Assembly: GCF_001006285.1 (NCBI RefSeq)
Contig: NZ_LBBT01000237.1
Coordinates: 1 to 41,949, forward strand
DNA length: 41,949 bases
From: Paraclostridium benzoelyticum
GTDB lineage: Bacteria; Bacillota; Clostridia; Peptostreptococcales; Peptostreptococcaceae
Direction: 5' to 3'
Made by a program: the position numbers and the translations under genes. The notes under the pieces were generated by a model. It was not told the DNA's origin. It saw nothing but the letters and a program-made list of their open reading frames with translations, and searched no databases. Below are positions 1-7,959 of this stretch, piece by piece. Within the stretch, counting starts at the first letter, position 1, and each line of letters begins with the position of its first letter.

Positions 1-458
1 GTTAATATGTCTTTTTCATAATTCTTATTTAAAAACTCATCTAAGCTTAATCTTCCGCCTTTAAACGTATCCACCTCTGTATCTAAACAAAGAAGGGCTA
101 CTATTAAATCAGAAAATCCATATTTTGAAAATACGCTACCTCCAACTGTAACTACATTTCTAAATTGAACCCCTATTATATCTCTAACTGAATCAGTTAA
201 TATTTTAAAATTATTTTTTATAATATCGCTAGTTTCTAAGCTTCTTAAAGTCGTCATAGCTCCAATTTCTATAAAGTTATCATCTTCTTTTATATAATCT
301 AAATCAAGGTTGGAAAGTTCAATTCCTGTACCTATTCTTTTTTTCCCCATTCTTAGAAATGCTGTACCTCCAAGAATTTGATTATTTTTCCTCTTAGTCA
401 ATATTGAGTATGCTTCTTCTAATGTGTTTGGCTGTACTATATCAGTAAGTGTAAACAT
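1..458 (-). CDS. Xanthine dehydrogenase family FAD-binding subunit, 3' end outside window
   Basis: N-terminal 152 residues of an FAD-binding subunit of a molybdopterin (xanthine dehydrogenase-type) hydroxylase; the gene runs off the left edge. The start ATG at 456-458 follows a GGGAGGA ribosome site. The FAD-binding signatures of the family are visible: LGGTAFLRMG near residue 30 and RNVVTVGGSVFS near residue 103. In the enzyme this subunit passes electrons from the [2Fe-2S] subunit to NAD via FAD; the other two subunits probably lie beyond position 1. A purine permease lies at 1955-3304 and moaA/moaB at 23977-25417, which fits a molybdenum-dependent purine oxidase. The substrate (xanthine, hypoxanthine or nicotinate) cannot be told from this fragment. 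Confidence 0.85.
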   Translation of the reverse strand, partial: MFTLTDIVQPNTLEEAYSILTKRKNNQILGGTAFLRMGKKRIGTGIELSNLDLDYIKEDDNFIEIGAMTTLRSLETSDIIKNNFKILTDSVRDIIGVQFRNVVTVGGSVFSKYGFSDLIVALLCLDTEVDTFKGGRLSLDEFLNKNYEKDIL

Positions 459-570
459 ACTGTTCCTCCCTCTTTAATTATGCAAGTTATTTTATTAATC
501 TATATAATTTTTTTAATTATATCACACTTTATTGTTTTACTTTTATTAAAATAATTTAATTATTCCTTAA

Positions 571-609
571 ATTTAGGTATAAAAATCCATTAAATTTTTA
601 TACCTAAAT
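571..609 (-). terminator. Inverted repeat after the antiporter gene, probable terminator
   Basis: Perfect 16-bp arms at 571-586 and 594-609 with a 7-base loop, directly downstream of the antiporter stop codon and upstream of the FAD subunit gene. The stem is AT-rich and no clear U run follows, so an operator role cannot be excluded. Confidence 0.5.
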
Positions 610-631
610 TAACCTAATAGTAAATTATATG

Positions 632-1867
632 TTATTCTTCTTCTAATAATCCTAATTTTCCAGCTATATATTTAGTTGTACTTCCCTGAATTATCAAAGT
701 TATAAGTATTGTCATAAATACAATTGATGAAATAATTTCATAACCAGGTATTTTCATAGTTGTAATTATACCGCAAAGAGCAGCTGGAATCACTCCCGTT
801 TCTCTTACCCACATCATAAAAAGAATTTCATTTCTAGACCATTTAGCTTTTTTATCACATATTGTGCATATAAGTACACTTATTGGTCTTGCTATAAAAA
901 TAAGTCCTACAACAACAAGTAATGACGGTAATAAATATTTCATTAAAACATGTAAATTAACTTGGCTTCCTAAAATTATAAATATCATCATTCTACATAC
1001 TGTTCCTAAAGTTTCTACAACATTTAAATCAGTATCGTATGACCTTTGAGTTAACCAAATTTTAAAATTTTTCTTATTTCCATTTATAATTCCCACTATG
1101 AAACATGCCATATATCCACTCCCACCTAGTTTAGTAGCCAGTTCATACGAGATTATAACTGATAAAATAGATACTATAGGTGCAAAGTCCCTTAGCACAC
1201 CATAAGGCTTATCACTTATTAATTTTAATAGCAAAATTCCAGTAATTAAGCCTACTGTAACTCCAAGAATAATCATTATGATTAAATTATAAATATTTTC
1301 TTCAAACGAAAATTTTCCTGATAAAATTATAGTAATTACTGCTGATGTTAAAATAGCTCCTGTTGCATCATTAAATGCGGACTCACTTATTACAGTTTGT
1401 TTTACCTTATCTTTAATCCTTACACTATTAAAAATCGGCACCAATGTTGCAGGATCTGTAGATGCTATTATAGCTCCTGCAAGTAATGCTGAAATTGAGC
1501 TTATTTCAAATGATAATCCAATTATTTCTTTCATTATAAATGCTGATATTAAAATACCTAGTGTTGATAATAGTAATACCGTAGCTTTAACATTTTTTAA
1601 AACTTTCAAACTTATTTCTTTTCCACCTAAGTACAGTATAAATGCTGATCCAAATGTTAAAATCAATTGATTTTCAATTTGATATGAACTTATATCAATA
1701 AACTTAAAAAATGATGGACCAATAATTATCCCAGCAATCAAAAATAATACAACATCAGGAATATTAATTTGCTCACTTAATTTGCTACATAATATCCCAG
1801 TTATAGCAACTATAGCAAATATTATTAGTAAATTATTACTAGCTATTGTTTGAATTGATGTTTCCAT
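632..1867 (-). CDS. Na+/H+ antiporter of the CPA1 (NhaP-like) family
   Basis: A 411-residue membrane protein with about twelve hydrophobic segments and no long cytoplasmic C-terminal domain, the usual size for a bacterial monovalent cation:proton antiporter. The CPA1 ion-site motifs are present: ASTDPATLVPIF near residue 135 and SESAFNDATG near residue 163, the family's paired TDP and SESxFND signatures with acidic residues in the transport path. It should exchange Na+ or K+ for H+ across the cytoplasmic membrane. The start ATG follows AGGAGGTTTTTT directly. That ribosome site is the 3' arm of a long hairpin lying between this gene and the purine permease upstream (see 1866-1925), so its expression may be tied to hairpin opening. 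The family call is firm; ion preference is unknown. Confidence 0.9.
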   Translation of the reverse strand: METSIQTIASNNLLIIFAIVAITGILCSKLSEQINIPDVVLFLIAGIIIGPSFFKFIDISSYQIENQLILTFGSAFILYLGGKEISLKVLKNVKATVLLLSTLGILISAFIMKEIIGLSFEISSISALLAGAIIASTDPATLVPIFNSVRIKDKVKQTVISESAFNDATGAILTSAVITIILSGKFSFEENIYNLIIMIILGVTVGLITGILLLKLISDKPYGVLRDFAPIVSILSVIISYELATKLGGSGYMACFIVGIINGNKKNFKIWLTQRSYDTDLNVVETLGTVCRMMIFIILGSQVNLHVLMKYLLPSLLVVVGLIFIARPISVLICTICDKKAKWSRNEILFMMWVRETGVIPAALCGIITTMKIPGYEIISSIVFMTILITLIIQGSTTKYIAGKLGLLEEE

Positions 1868-1925
1868 AAAAAACCTCCTAAAATTTATTTCTAATTAAAT
1901 AATATGAAATAATTTTTAGGAGGTT
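1866..1925 (-). promoter_or_regulatory. Hairpin with U run whose 3' arm carries the antiporter ribosome binding site
   Basis: Arms 1872-1891 and 1906-1925 match at 19 of 20 positions, with a 14-base loop. Read on the minus strand the 3' arm ends in AGGAGGTT and is followed at once by a U run (A run 1868-1873) and then the ATG of the antiporter. It therefore looks both like an intrinsic terminator for the upstream permease gene and like a structure that hides the Shine-Dalgarno sequence. Confidence 0.65.
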
Positions 1926-1954
1926 CACTTGTTTTAATTTTACTAATCTTAAAT

Positions 1955-3304
1955 TTATGAAGCTTGTGTACTTGAATTCCCAACTTCTATTTTATTTTTT
2001 ACCTCTGATTCTTCTTTCGGCAATACCATATTTAAAAATATAGCTATTATAGCAACTACTATAAGTCCTGAATCTCCAAATATTAATTGTATAGGCTCTG
2101 GCATTTGAGATAAAACACCTGGAACTAATGTTAATCCTACTCCAAGCCCTAATGCAACTGCAACTATTGTACTATTTCTATTATTTAAAGGTTCTGATGT
2201 TATAAGTTTTATTCCACTTACTGCAATCATCGCAAACATCATTACACTAGCTCCTCCTAATACACTAGCTGGCATTAAAGATATTAATGCTCCAAATTTA
2301 GGGAAGATAGCTGCTAATATTAAAAAACCAGCCCCTATTCCAACTACGTTTCTATTTATGACTTTTGTCATCGCTATAAGACCTACATTTTGTCCAAATG
2401 AAGTAGTTGGCATGGAGTTAAATAACGCTGCAATAACACTTCCAAATCCATCTGCCATAACTCCACCTGATATTTCCTCATCTGTAGCGTCACGCCCTAC
2501 ACCTGAATGTGTAATAGCTGTTATATCACCAACAGTTTCAACTCCAGAAACTATAAACATACATACAAATGCAAATATTGCATCTATATGGAATTCAAAT
2601 CCAAATTGTAATGGCATAGGAATAGAAATCAGTGCCATGTTTGAAATTTGAGAAAAATCTATTTTACCCATTGGTATAGCTACTATATATCCTACTATAA
2701 GTCCTATTAAAATCGAAGCTATACTAGTTATTCCTTTAGTGTATTGCTTACAAAATAAAACAGTTACTAATACTATACTTCCTAATAATAAATTTGATAG
2801 TGATCCAAAATCACTTGCCCCTATTCCACCTGCAAAATAGTTAATACCTGTCGGAAGTAATGAAATCCCAATTGCTAAAACTACAGTCCCTGTAACTACC
2901 GGAGGGAAAAACTTTCTTATTTTACTTATATATGTACCAAATACAATTTCAATTAAACTACCAGCTAAACATGCTCCTAAAACACCTTCATACCCATATT
3001 TAGCTCCTACTGCTGTTGCAACAGAAACAAACCCAAAGCTCGTTCCCATAACTATAGGTAATTTAGCTCCAAATGGTCCTATTTTATAACACTGAACTAA
3101 TGTTACTAATCCAGACACTAACATTGCACATTGAACTAATATAGTTTTATCATCAAGGCTTAATCCTAATGCTCCTGAAATAATAATTAATGGAGTAACA
3201 TTTCCTACAAACATTGCAAGTACATGTTGAAGTCCTAATGGTATGGCCTCTTTAAGTTTAGGTCTTCCATTTAACTGATAAATTACTGAATTTTTTTCAT
3301 TCAT
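1955..3304 (-). CDS. Purine permease, NCS2 (nucleobase:cation symporter-2) family
   Basis: A 449-residue polytopic transporter of the NCS2/NAT family that imports xanthine, uric acid or uracil with H+ or Na+. The family signature near residue 305 is seen as TTSFGQNVGLIAMT (the QNxGxxxxT motif) and the N-terminal LGLQHVLAMFVGNVTP is typical. Length matches bacterial PbuX/UraA/PucJ relatives. The neighbouring xanthine dehydrogenase-type subunit at 1-458 suggests xanthine or urate rather than uracil, but this is inference from context. A good promoter lies at 3378-3405. The start ATG lies about ten bases after GGGGGAG, a slightly long spacing. A hairpin after the stop (1872-1925) probably limits read-through into the antiporter gene. 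Confidence 0.9.
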   Translation of the reverse strand: MNEKNSVIYQLNGRPKLKEAIPLGLQHVLAMFVGNVTPLIIISGALGLSLDDKTILVQCAMLVSGLVTLVQCYKIGPFGAKLPIVMGTSFGFVSVATAVGAKYGYEGVLGACLAGSLIEIVFGTYISKIRKFFPPVVTGTVVLAIGISLLPTGINYFAGGIGASDFGSLSNLLLGSIVLVTVLFCKQYTKGITSIASILIGLIVGYIVAIPMGKIDFSQISNMALISIPMPLQFGFEFHIDAIFAFVCMFIVSGVETVGDITAITHSGVGRDATDEEISGGVMADGFGSVIAALFNSMPTTSFGQNVGLIAMTKVINRNVVGIGAGFLILAAIFPKFGALISLMPASVLGGASVMMFAMIAVSGIKLITSEPLNNRNSTIVAVALGLGVGLTLVPGVLSQMPEPIQLIFGDSGLIVVAIIAIFLNMVLPKEESEVKNKIEVGNSSTQAS

Positions 3305-3377
3305 AAAAAATTTTCTCCCCCTTAATATTCGGTATATTATAATCCAAATCAGATTTAATATTCGTGTTTATATTTTG

Positions 3378-3405
3378 ATTATATCAGATTCGAAAGTTTT
3401 ATCAA
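3378..3405 (-). promoter_or_regulatory. Sigma-A type promoter of the purine permease
   Basis: TTGATA (3400-3405) and TATAAT (3378-3383) on the minus strand with a 16-base spacer. The spacer contains the palindrome TTCGAA (3389-3394), and short ATTCG/CGAAT elements recur at about 3360 and 3415, which could be binding sites for an unidentified regulator. Confidence 0.65.
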
Positions 3406-3490
3406 CCTAAAATCCGAATTTTTATTATTTTTTTTTAAAAATAGTACGTATTTCTAACTATAAAATAATTATTATAATTTCTAGCATTAA

Positions 3491-3562
3491 AAGATAGTAA
3501 TAAATAATAAAAAAGCTTATGTATTTTAATACATAAGCTTTTTTATTATTTATTACTATCTT
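3491..3562. terminator. Perfect 34-bp inverted repeat, terminator of the small-gene pair
   Basis: Arms 3491-3524 and 3529-3562 are perfect reverse complements around a 4-base loop. The core is AAAAAAGCTTATGTAT and its complement, giving a U run on either strand. The right arm includes the last codons and the stop of the 53-residue gene at 3546-3707. Far longer than needed for termination. Confidence 0.8.
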
Positions 3563-3707
3563 TATGATCCTTATCTTTTTCATGTTTTTCATCACTTGTA
3601 TTGTTCTTACTTATTATGTCATTCATAGATAAACTTGTATTTAATATCTCTTTTGTGTATTGTAAAGCATTTTCATATTGTCCATTTTTAAATCTATTTT
3701 CAGTCAT
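3546..3707 (-). CDS. Small hydrophilic protein, 53 residues, unknown
   Basis: A short gene with a convincing AAGGAG site seven bases before its ATG. The product starts MTENRFKNGQYENALQ and ends in a Lys/Asp/His-rich tail (EKHEKDKDHKDSNK). It has no Cys, no membrane segment and no recognisable domain; the middle could form one amphipathic helix. It lies 23 bases after the 60-residue gene at 3731-3913, so the two are probably one transcript ending in the 34-bp inverted repeat. Small charged proteins in tandem of this kind are often sporulation or stress products in Clostridia, but nothing in the sequence proves it. Confidence 0.65.
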   Translation of the reverse strand: MTENRFKNGQYENALQYTKEILNTSLSMNDIISKNNTSDEKHEKDKDHKDSNK

Positions 3708-3730
3708 ATGCTTCACTCCTTAAGATTATT

Positions 3731-3913
3731 TTAGCATGGAGGGAAAAAATTTTTATTTGCTAATCTATTCCCTAATATATCAGCTATTTTTTTATTGTGA
3801 GAAATTTCTTCAGCGATTTCCTCTTTGTTATTATTCTCTTTTAATAATTCTTTAATTTCTTTATTGTTATCTAAGTTATTTTTATCTTTACTAGTATTTT
3901 TTTTGTTAGACAT
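3731..3913 (-). CDS. Small charged protein, 60 residues, unknown
   Basis: A Lys/Asn/Glu-rich protein beginning MSNKKNTSKDKNN, with a helical centre (NNKEEIAEEISHNKKIADIL) and an odd C-terminal end FFPPC carrying the only cysteine. GGAAGG precedes the ATG. The string KEEIAEE resembles KEEIAQE of the spore-protein-like peptide at 10558-10776, which hints at a shared origin, though the match is short. First gene of a likely two-gene transcript with the 53-residue gene. No function assigned. Confidence 0.65.
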   Translation of the reverse strand: MSNKKNTSKDKNNLDNNKEIKELLKENNNKEEIAEEISHNKKIADILGNRLANKNFFPPC

Positions 3914-3991
3914 AATATTACCTTCCTTTTATATCGTTTAATACTAGAATGTCCATATAGCATTTATTTTAAACTTATAATTTTTTCTATA

Positions 3992-4030
3992 AAAAAAAGA
4001 AAAAAGAAAAGTATAAATACTTTTCTTTTT
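3992..4030 (-). terminator. Intrinsic terminator
   Basis: Arms 4001-4013 and 4018-4030 with loop TAAA; on the minus strand the stem is followed by a U-rich tract (complement of the A run 3991-4000). It ends transcription of the small gene 4039-4152 and possibly of the membrane protein upstream. Confidence 0.75.
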
Positions 4031-4038
4031 CAGTAAAT

Positions 4039-4152
4039 TTAATATAAATCTTCTTTATCATCGTTTTTTGACTTTTTATCGTCATATAAATAGTAAATAC
4101 CTAAAGTAATAATACAAATTACTAAACTCCACAATATAACTGATATAAACAT
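4039..4152 (-). CDS. Single-span membrane miniprotein, 37 residues
   Basis: Begins MFISVILWSLVICIITLGIYYL, one hydrophobic helix of about 22 residues, followed by an entirely charged tail DDKKSKNDDKEDLY, so probably N-terminus out and tail in the cytoplasm. A GAGGTG site lies eight bases before this ATG. An ATG five bases upstream in another frame would give only 24 residues without charged tail and is less likely. Lies 50 bases after the flippase-like gene 4203-5264 and before a strong terminator, so it may be co-transcribed with it. Function unknown; proteins of this shape often act as small subunits or regulators of larger membrane proteins. Confidence 0.6.
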   Translation of the reverse strand: MFISVILWSLVICIITLGIYYLYDDKKSKNDDKEDLY

Positions 4153-4202
4153 CCATGTCACCTCTAATGTTGTGGTTCACTATTTATATATAATATTATT
4201 TT

Positions 4203-5264
4203 TTATGAATTAATGTTACTACTAGTTTCATTTTTTCTTATTTTTTTCATTTTATAATGGTATCTAATTGTAAAAATTCCACAAAATAATAATACAAAAT
4301 AATATATAAATATTCCATATAAAAATACAGAATACCCTAATAATTCTTTAGGAATTACATCTTTAAATATAGTAAAAAATGCAATTTCATTAGCTCCTAC
4401 ATTTCCAGGTGTTGGAACAGGAGATACTGCCATGTATAAAAAAGCCTGTAACGTTAACATATGTGCATATGACTGAGAATTCAAACTTAATGATTTGTAT
4501 ATACAATAAGCTATACTAAAATACAAAGTCAATTGAACTATCGTAAAAAGTAAACATTTTATTAATGACTTTTTATCATTTAAAAATAACTTAATTGAAT
4601 AATTATACTCATCAATAAATTCATTTACGATTTCTTGTTTATCTTCTAGTTTTTTAAATATTTTTATCTTTTTTAGTATGTTTAGTGCTATGTTTATTAT
4701 TTTCTTAGTTTTTTTAGGACTATATATTATTAAAATACCAAAGCTCAATGCAAATATATTCATAATCATACCAGTTGCAACTAATATAACTATAGAGTTT
4801 AGCTCTCTTTCTAAGTAGATATAATGATTAAACAATAATATCCCACAATATAGTGTAACTACAGTTTGAAATATAACAGTCTTATTCGCTATAACTGCAG
4901 TAGCTTTACTTACAGGAACCTTAGATTTTGTCAAAGCATAAATTTGCATCGGTTGGCTTCCAGAAGCCAAAGGAGTTACCAAGTTATAATACAAACCCAT
5001 TGTTCCTATGTTAAATCCTAAAGACTTAACTTTTGTTTTATGAATTGAATTTAATATTATATTCAAAATATGTGCTTCTAATATTATATACATTATTATG
5101 CATAAAAATCCTAATGCTATATATTTTAAATTTATAATTTTGATAATTTTAGATAAAACATTTATGTTTAGAGTCGTACACACTAAATATGTAGTCAGTA
5201 TAATTAAAAATAATAAAAAGGTATATTGCAATATATCTTTTTGTCTTTTAGTTAATATGTCCAT
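4203..5264 (-). CDS. Flippase-like membrane protein of the lysylphosphatidylglycerol synthase TM family (YbhN/UPF0104)
   Basis: About 353 residues with eight or so membrane helices. The conserved family segment PTPGNVGANEIAFF lies near residue 290, and GTMGLYYNLVTPLASGSQPMQ near residue 95 matches the usual P-A-G-xQ-P region. This family comprises the membrane part of MprF and stand-alone proteins linked to lipid or glycolipid flipping. There is no cytosolic synthase domain, so aminoacyl-lipid synthesis is not expected. I chose the ATG at 5262-5264 because AGGAGA lies seven bases before it; a longer frame begins at 5318 but has no ribosome site. Followed by the 37-residue membrane peptide. 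Confidence 0.85.
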   Translation of the reverse strand: MDILTKRQKDILQYTFLLFLIILTTYLVCTTLNINVLSKIIKIINLKYIALGFLCIIMYIILEAHILNIILNSIHKTKVKSLGFNIGTMGLYYNLVTPLASGSQPMQIYALTKSKVPVSKATAVIANKTVIFQTVVTLYCGILLFNHYIYLERELNSIVILVATGMIMNIFALSFGILIIYSPKKTKKIINIALNILKKIKIFKKLEDKQEIVNEFIDEYNYSIKLFLNDKKSLIKCLLFTIVQLTLYFSIAYCIYKSLSLNSQSYAHMLTLQAFLYMAVSPVPTPGNVGANEIAFFTIFKDVIPKELLGYSVFLYGIFIYYFVLLFCGIFTIRYHYKMKKIRKNETSSNINS

Positions 5265-5349
5265 AATATTTCTCCTAATTGATTTTAGCCATCCTTTTAT
5301 AAGTATACTATTTTTCATTTTTATTTCAATAGTTTTAACTTTTCACATA

Positions 5350-5380
5350 AAAATAAGAGTAGAATATCTACTCTTATTTT
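5350..5380 (-). terminator. Intrinsic terminator of the esterase/acyltransferase/cyclophilin operon
   Basis: 14-bp perfect arms 5350-5363 and 5367-5380, loop ATA, with T-rich flanks on the minus strand; begins six bases after the cyclophilin stop codon. Confidence 0.75.
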
Positions 5381-5385
5381 ATTAT

Positions 5386-6030
5386 CTATTTAATTTTTTC
5401 AGCAGGTTTATATTCTACACCTTTAGTGTCAACCCTTATACTTTCTATAACTATATTTTTCTTAGGCTTTTCCTTAGAATCTACAGGCACATTATTTATT
5501 TTATCTACAACATCCATTCCTTTTATTACTTTTCCAAAAGCTGCATACTGCTTGTCTAAGTTTTTTGCATCTTTTGTAACTATGAAAAATTGACTTCCAG
5601 CTGAATCTGGTTGTTGACTTCTAGCCATAGATAGTACACCTTTTTCGTGTTTTATATCATTTTTAAATCCATTGTCATCAAATTCTCCTTTTATAGAGTA
5701 TCCAGGTCCTCCTGTGCCACTACCTTCTGGATCTCCACCTTGTATAACAAAATCTTTTACTACTCTATGGAAAATAAGCCCATCATAAAACTTATTGTTA
5801 GCAAGTTCTATAAAGTTATTAACTGTATTCGGAGCTAAGTGTGGGTATAGTTCCGCTTCTATAGTTCCATAATCTTTAACTTTTATAGTTGCTATTGGTA
5901 GCTCTTTTGGTGGATCAATTGGTTTGTTGGTATATTCTTTTTCTGATTCACTTTTTTTAGAACATCCAATCATTAGTCCTAAAGATAATACTGATACTAA
6001 TAATATTATTTTTCTAGTTAATTTTTTCAT
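5386..6030 (-). CDS. Peptidyl-prolyl cis-trans isomerase, cyclophilin type, lipoprotein
   Basis: 214 residues. A lipoprotein signal peptide with lipobox LMIGC puts the acylated Cys at residue 23, followed by a short charged linker and a cyclophilin domain from about residue 45. The active-site block IFHRVVKDFVIQGGDP contains the catalytic Arg, and SQFFIVT and AAFGKVIKGMDVV follow as in PpiB. It should catalyse prolyl isomerisation and fold exported proteins on the outer face of the membrane. Third gene of an operon: it starts 12 bases after the acyltransferase stop, with its own AAAGGGGG site. Its pairing with an O-acyltransferase and an esterase is not a textbook arrangement. Confidence 0.92.
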   Translation of the reverse strand: MKKLTRKIILLVSVLSLGLMIGCSKKSESEKEYTNKPIDPPKELPIATIKVKDYGTIEAELYPHLAPNTVNNFIELANNKFYDGLIFHRVVKDFVIQGGDPEGSGTGGPGYSIKGEFDDNGFKNDIKHEKGVLSMARSQQPDSAGSQFFIVTKDAKNLDKQYAAFGKVIKGMDVVDKINNVPVDSKEKPKKNIVIESIRVDTKGVEYKPAEKIK

Positions 6031-6042
6031 CTACATCCCCCT

Positions 6043-7053
6043 TTATATTTTTATTAAGCTCACTATATAATCAAACAATTTGTTTATAGGATTAAAAATA
6101 AAATTATATATATAATTTACAAAATCTCCTGACAATAAAATCATTATTAATATAGGACTTATTATTATTTCAAAATTAGAAAATAAGCTAATATTCCAAT
6201 TTGGTATAAAATATATTACTATAACGATTAAATATATATGAAATACATATATATTCATAGTATTTTTACCATATTTACTATACCAAAATTTTCTATTTGG
6301 AACTACATTTATAATACCTATACTAAGTATTATAGATCCTAAATAAAGCAAGCTTCTTCCTATTAATCCTTGTACCATATTTAATTGATTGGTCTTATAT
6401 GCATATGAGTTATATAAGAACTTATAACCTACTACATCATACTTAGATATGTATATAGCAATTAAAATAAAAACTATTACTATGAAATAACCAATTCCTT
6501 TACTCATATTGCTTATTTTATTAAGTTTCATTGAATCTGTATAGTATCCCATCAGAAAAAACGGTAAAAACGCTATAGTTCTAGATATAGATAAAAAATT
6601 TTGTCCCATGCTATCAATGCCAATTAACAATCCTAGCGCAAAACTTATAGGAATTATCCATTTTATTTTTGTTAAATATTTAATGGATATCCTCCAAAAA
6701 AATAAACTCAATAAATACCATAATGTCCATCCAGGGTAAAATATAGAAAACATATTTTCACCTGTAACTATATAAGCTCCAATGTACCAAATTATATCAA
6801 AGAAAATATATGGTATTAAAAGTTTTTTAACCAAAATTAAATTTGATTTAACACCTTTTTTAGATAGATATCCAGATATAAATATAAATAAAGGCATATG
6901 AAATATATATATATACATATACATACTTTTTAATGTATCATCTTGATTTATATAATATTCTATTGTATGCCCGAACACAACTGCAAACATTAAAATAACT
7001 TTAAGATTATCAATTAAGTAATCTCTTTTTTCAATATTGCTATCTTTTCCCAA
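6043..7053 (-). CDS. Membrane O-acyltransferase, acyltransferase-3 family
   Basis: 336 residues, about ten membrane helices. The N-terminal motif with conserved catalytic His is seen as VFGHTIEYY near residue 25, and FHMPLFIFISGYL near residue 50 is the usual second block. Proteins of this family move acetyl or similar acyl groups from the cytoplasm onto sugars, cell-wall or lipid acceptors. Starts at a TTG codon (7051-7053) seven bases after AGAGGA; no better start is visible. It lies 18 bases after the esterase gene 7072-7893 and 12 bases before the cyclophilin lipoprotein, forming a three-gene operon that could add and remove acyl groups at the cell surface. Acceptor unknown. Confidence 0.85.
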   Translation of the reverse strand: MGKDSNIEKRDYLIDNLKVILMFAVVFGHTIEYYINQDDTLKSMYMYIYIFHMPLFIFISGYLSKKGVKSNLILVKKLLIPYIFFDIIWYIGAYIVTGENMFSIFYPGWTLWYLLSLFFWRISIKYLTKIKWIIPISFALGLLIGIDSMGQNFLSISRTIAFLPFFLMGYYTDSMKLNKISNMSKGIGYFIVIVFILIAIYISKYDVVGYKFLYNSYAYKTNQLNMVQGLIGRSLLYLGSIILSIGIINVVPNRKFWYSKYGKNTMNIYVFHIYLIVIVIYFIPNWNISLFSNFEIIISPILIMILLSGDFVNYIYNFIFNPINKLFDYIVSLIKI

Positions 7054-7071
7054 TTTATGATCCTCTTTTCA

Positions 7072-7893
7072 TTAGTTTAAGAAGTCTAAAATAACCTTTG
7101 AATCTTTTTTCCCATTTCCCCTTACTATATTCAGTATATTACTATGATACATATTATCTAAAACAATTAATTTTGCTAATTTTGATCTATTAATCTTATT
7201 CAATTTATCAACGAAACTCATCGAACATTCAGGATTTATCAATGAGTCTAACTTTCCATGTATACAAAGTACCGGTATATCTTCATTTCCTTTTATCAAG
7301 TTAATAGGGTTTACTTTATCTATATTTTGTCCCTTTGCATAATTTTTAATAATTGATTTTGCATATTTTCTAGTACAGGACCTAAAGTTTAGTACTCCAG
7401 ATATAGATATGAATTTTTTAAATATATGTTTGTCTATTCCATACTTTTCATGGAAGTAATCATTGAAAACTAAGTTAGCCGCTAGTTCTCCTCCTGCTGA
7501 ATATCCCATGACATAAACTTTATTCCTATCACCCATAACCTTTTCATTGCTTAGGAAATGTTTAAATCCATTAAAAATATCATCTATCTGAGTTGGATAT
7601 GTAAATTTAGGAACAAGTCTATATGAAATTAATACTACATTAAATCCCTTTTTATTAAAATATTTACCTATATAAGAATATCGCTTTGGACTTCCATGCC
7701 ACCAGCTTCCACCATGAACAAAAAATATTATTGGACTTTTGTCATCAAAATTAAAAAACTTATAATATTGTCTTTTATGATTTCCATAATTAGTATCATA
7801 ACTTTGTATGTTAGAATCTTTAATATTTGCAGTTACAATGTTATATACCAAAGGAACTTTAAGCATGTTTTCTTTTAGTCTGTTTTTGTTCAT
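7072..7893 (-). CDS. Alpha/beta hydrolase, acetyl-esterase-like
   Basis: 273 residues of the alpha/beta hydrolase fold, hormone-sensitive-lipase/Aes-like group. The oxyanion motif is FVHGGSWWHG near residue 60, the nucleophile elbow is GYSAGGELA (Ser near 131), the acid probably lies in HGKLDSLI near 215, and the His in MYHSNIL near 250. No signal peptide, so cytoplasmic. It probably hydrolyses acyl esters. First gene of the operon with the acyltransferase and the cyclophilin; AGGAGAG lies eight bases before ATG. A hairpin at 7921-7958 separates it from the DUF4397 gene. A paired transferase and esterase suggests turnover of an O-acyl mark, but this is inference. Confidence 0.87.
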   Translation of the reverse strand: MNKNRLKENMLKVPLVYNIVTANIKDSNIQSYDTNYGNHKRQYYKFFNFDDKSPIIFFVHGGSWWHGSPKRYSYIGKYFNKKGFNVVLISYRLVPKFTYPTQIDDIFNGFKHFLSNEKVMGDRNKVYVMGYSAGGELAANLVFNDYFHEKYGIDKHIFKKFISISGVLNFRSCTRKYAKSIIKNYAKGQNIDKVNPINLIKGNEDIPVLCIHGKLDSLINPECSMSFVDKLNKINRSKLAKLIVLDNMYHSNILNIVRGNGKKDSKVILDFLN

Positions 7894-7920
7894 GTAATTT
7901 CTCTCCTAATCTCTTTTATT

Positions 7921-7958
7921 TAGAAGTACCTCAATAAAAGCTTATTGAGGTACTTCTA
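7921..7958 (-). terminator. Perfect 17-bp inverted repeat between DUF4397 gene and esterase operon
   Basis: Arms 7921-7937 and 7942-7958 around loop AAGC, starting at the DUF4397 stop. The stem is stable but no strong U run follows, so termination may be partial. Confidence 0.65.
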
Positions 7959-7959
7959 A

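Noticed and set aside
5098..5559. Plus-strand frame over the flippase-like and cyclophilin genes
   Set aside because: Phe/Ile/Tyr-rich mirror of minus-strand coding; crosses a terminator; no ribosome site.
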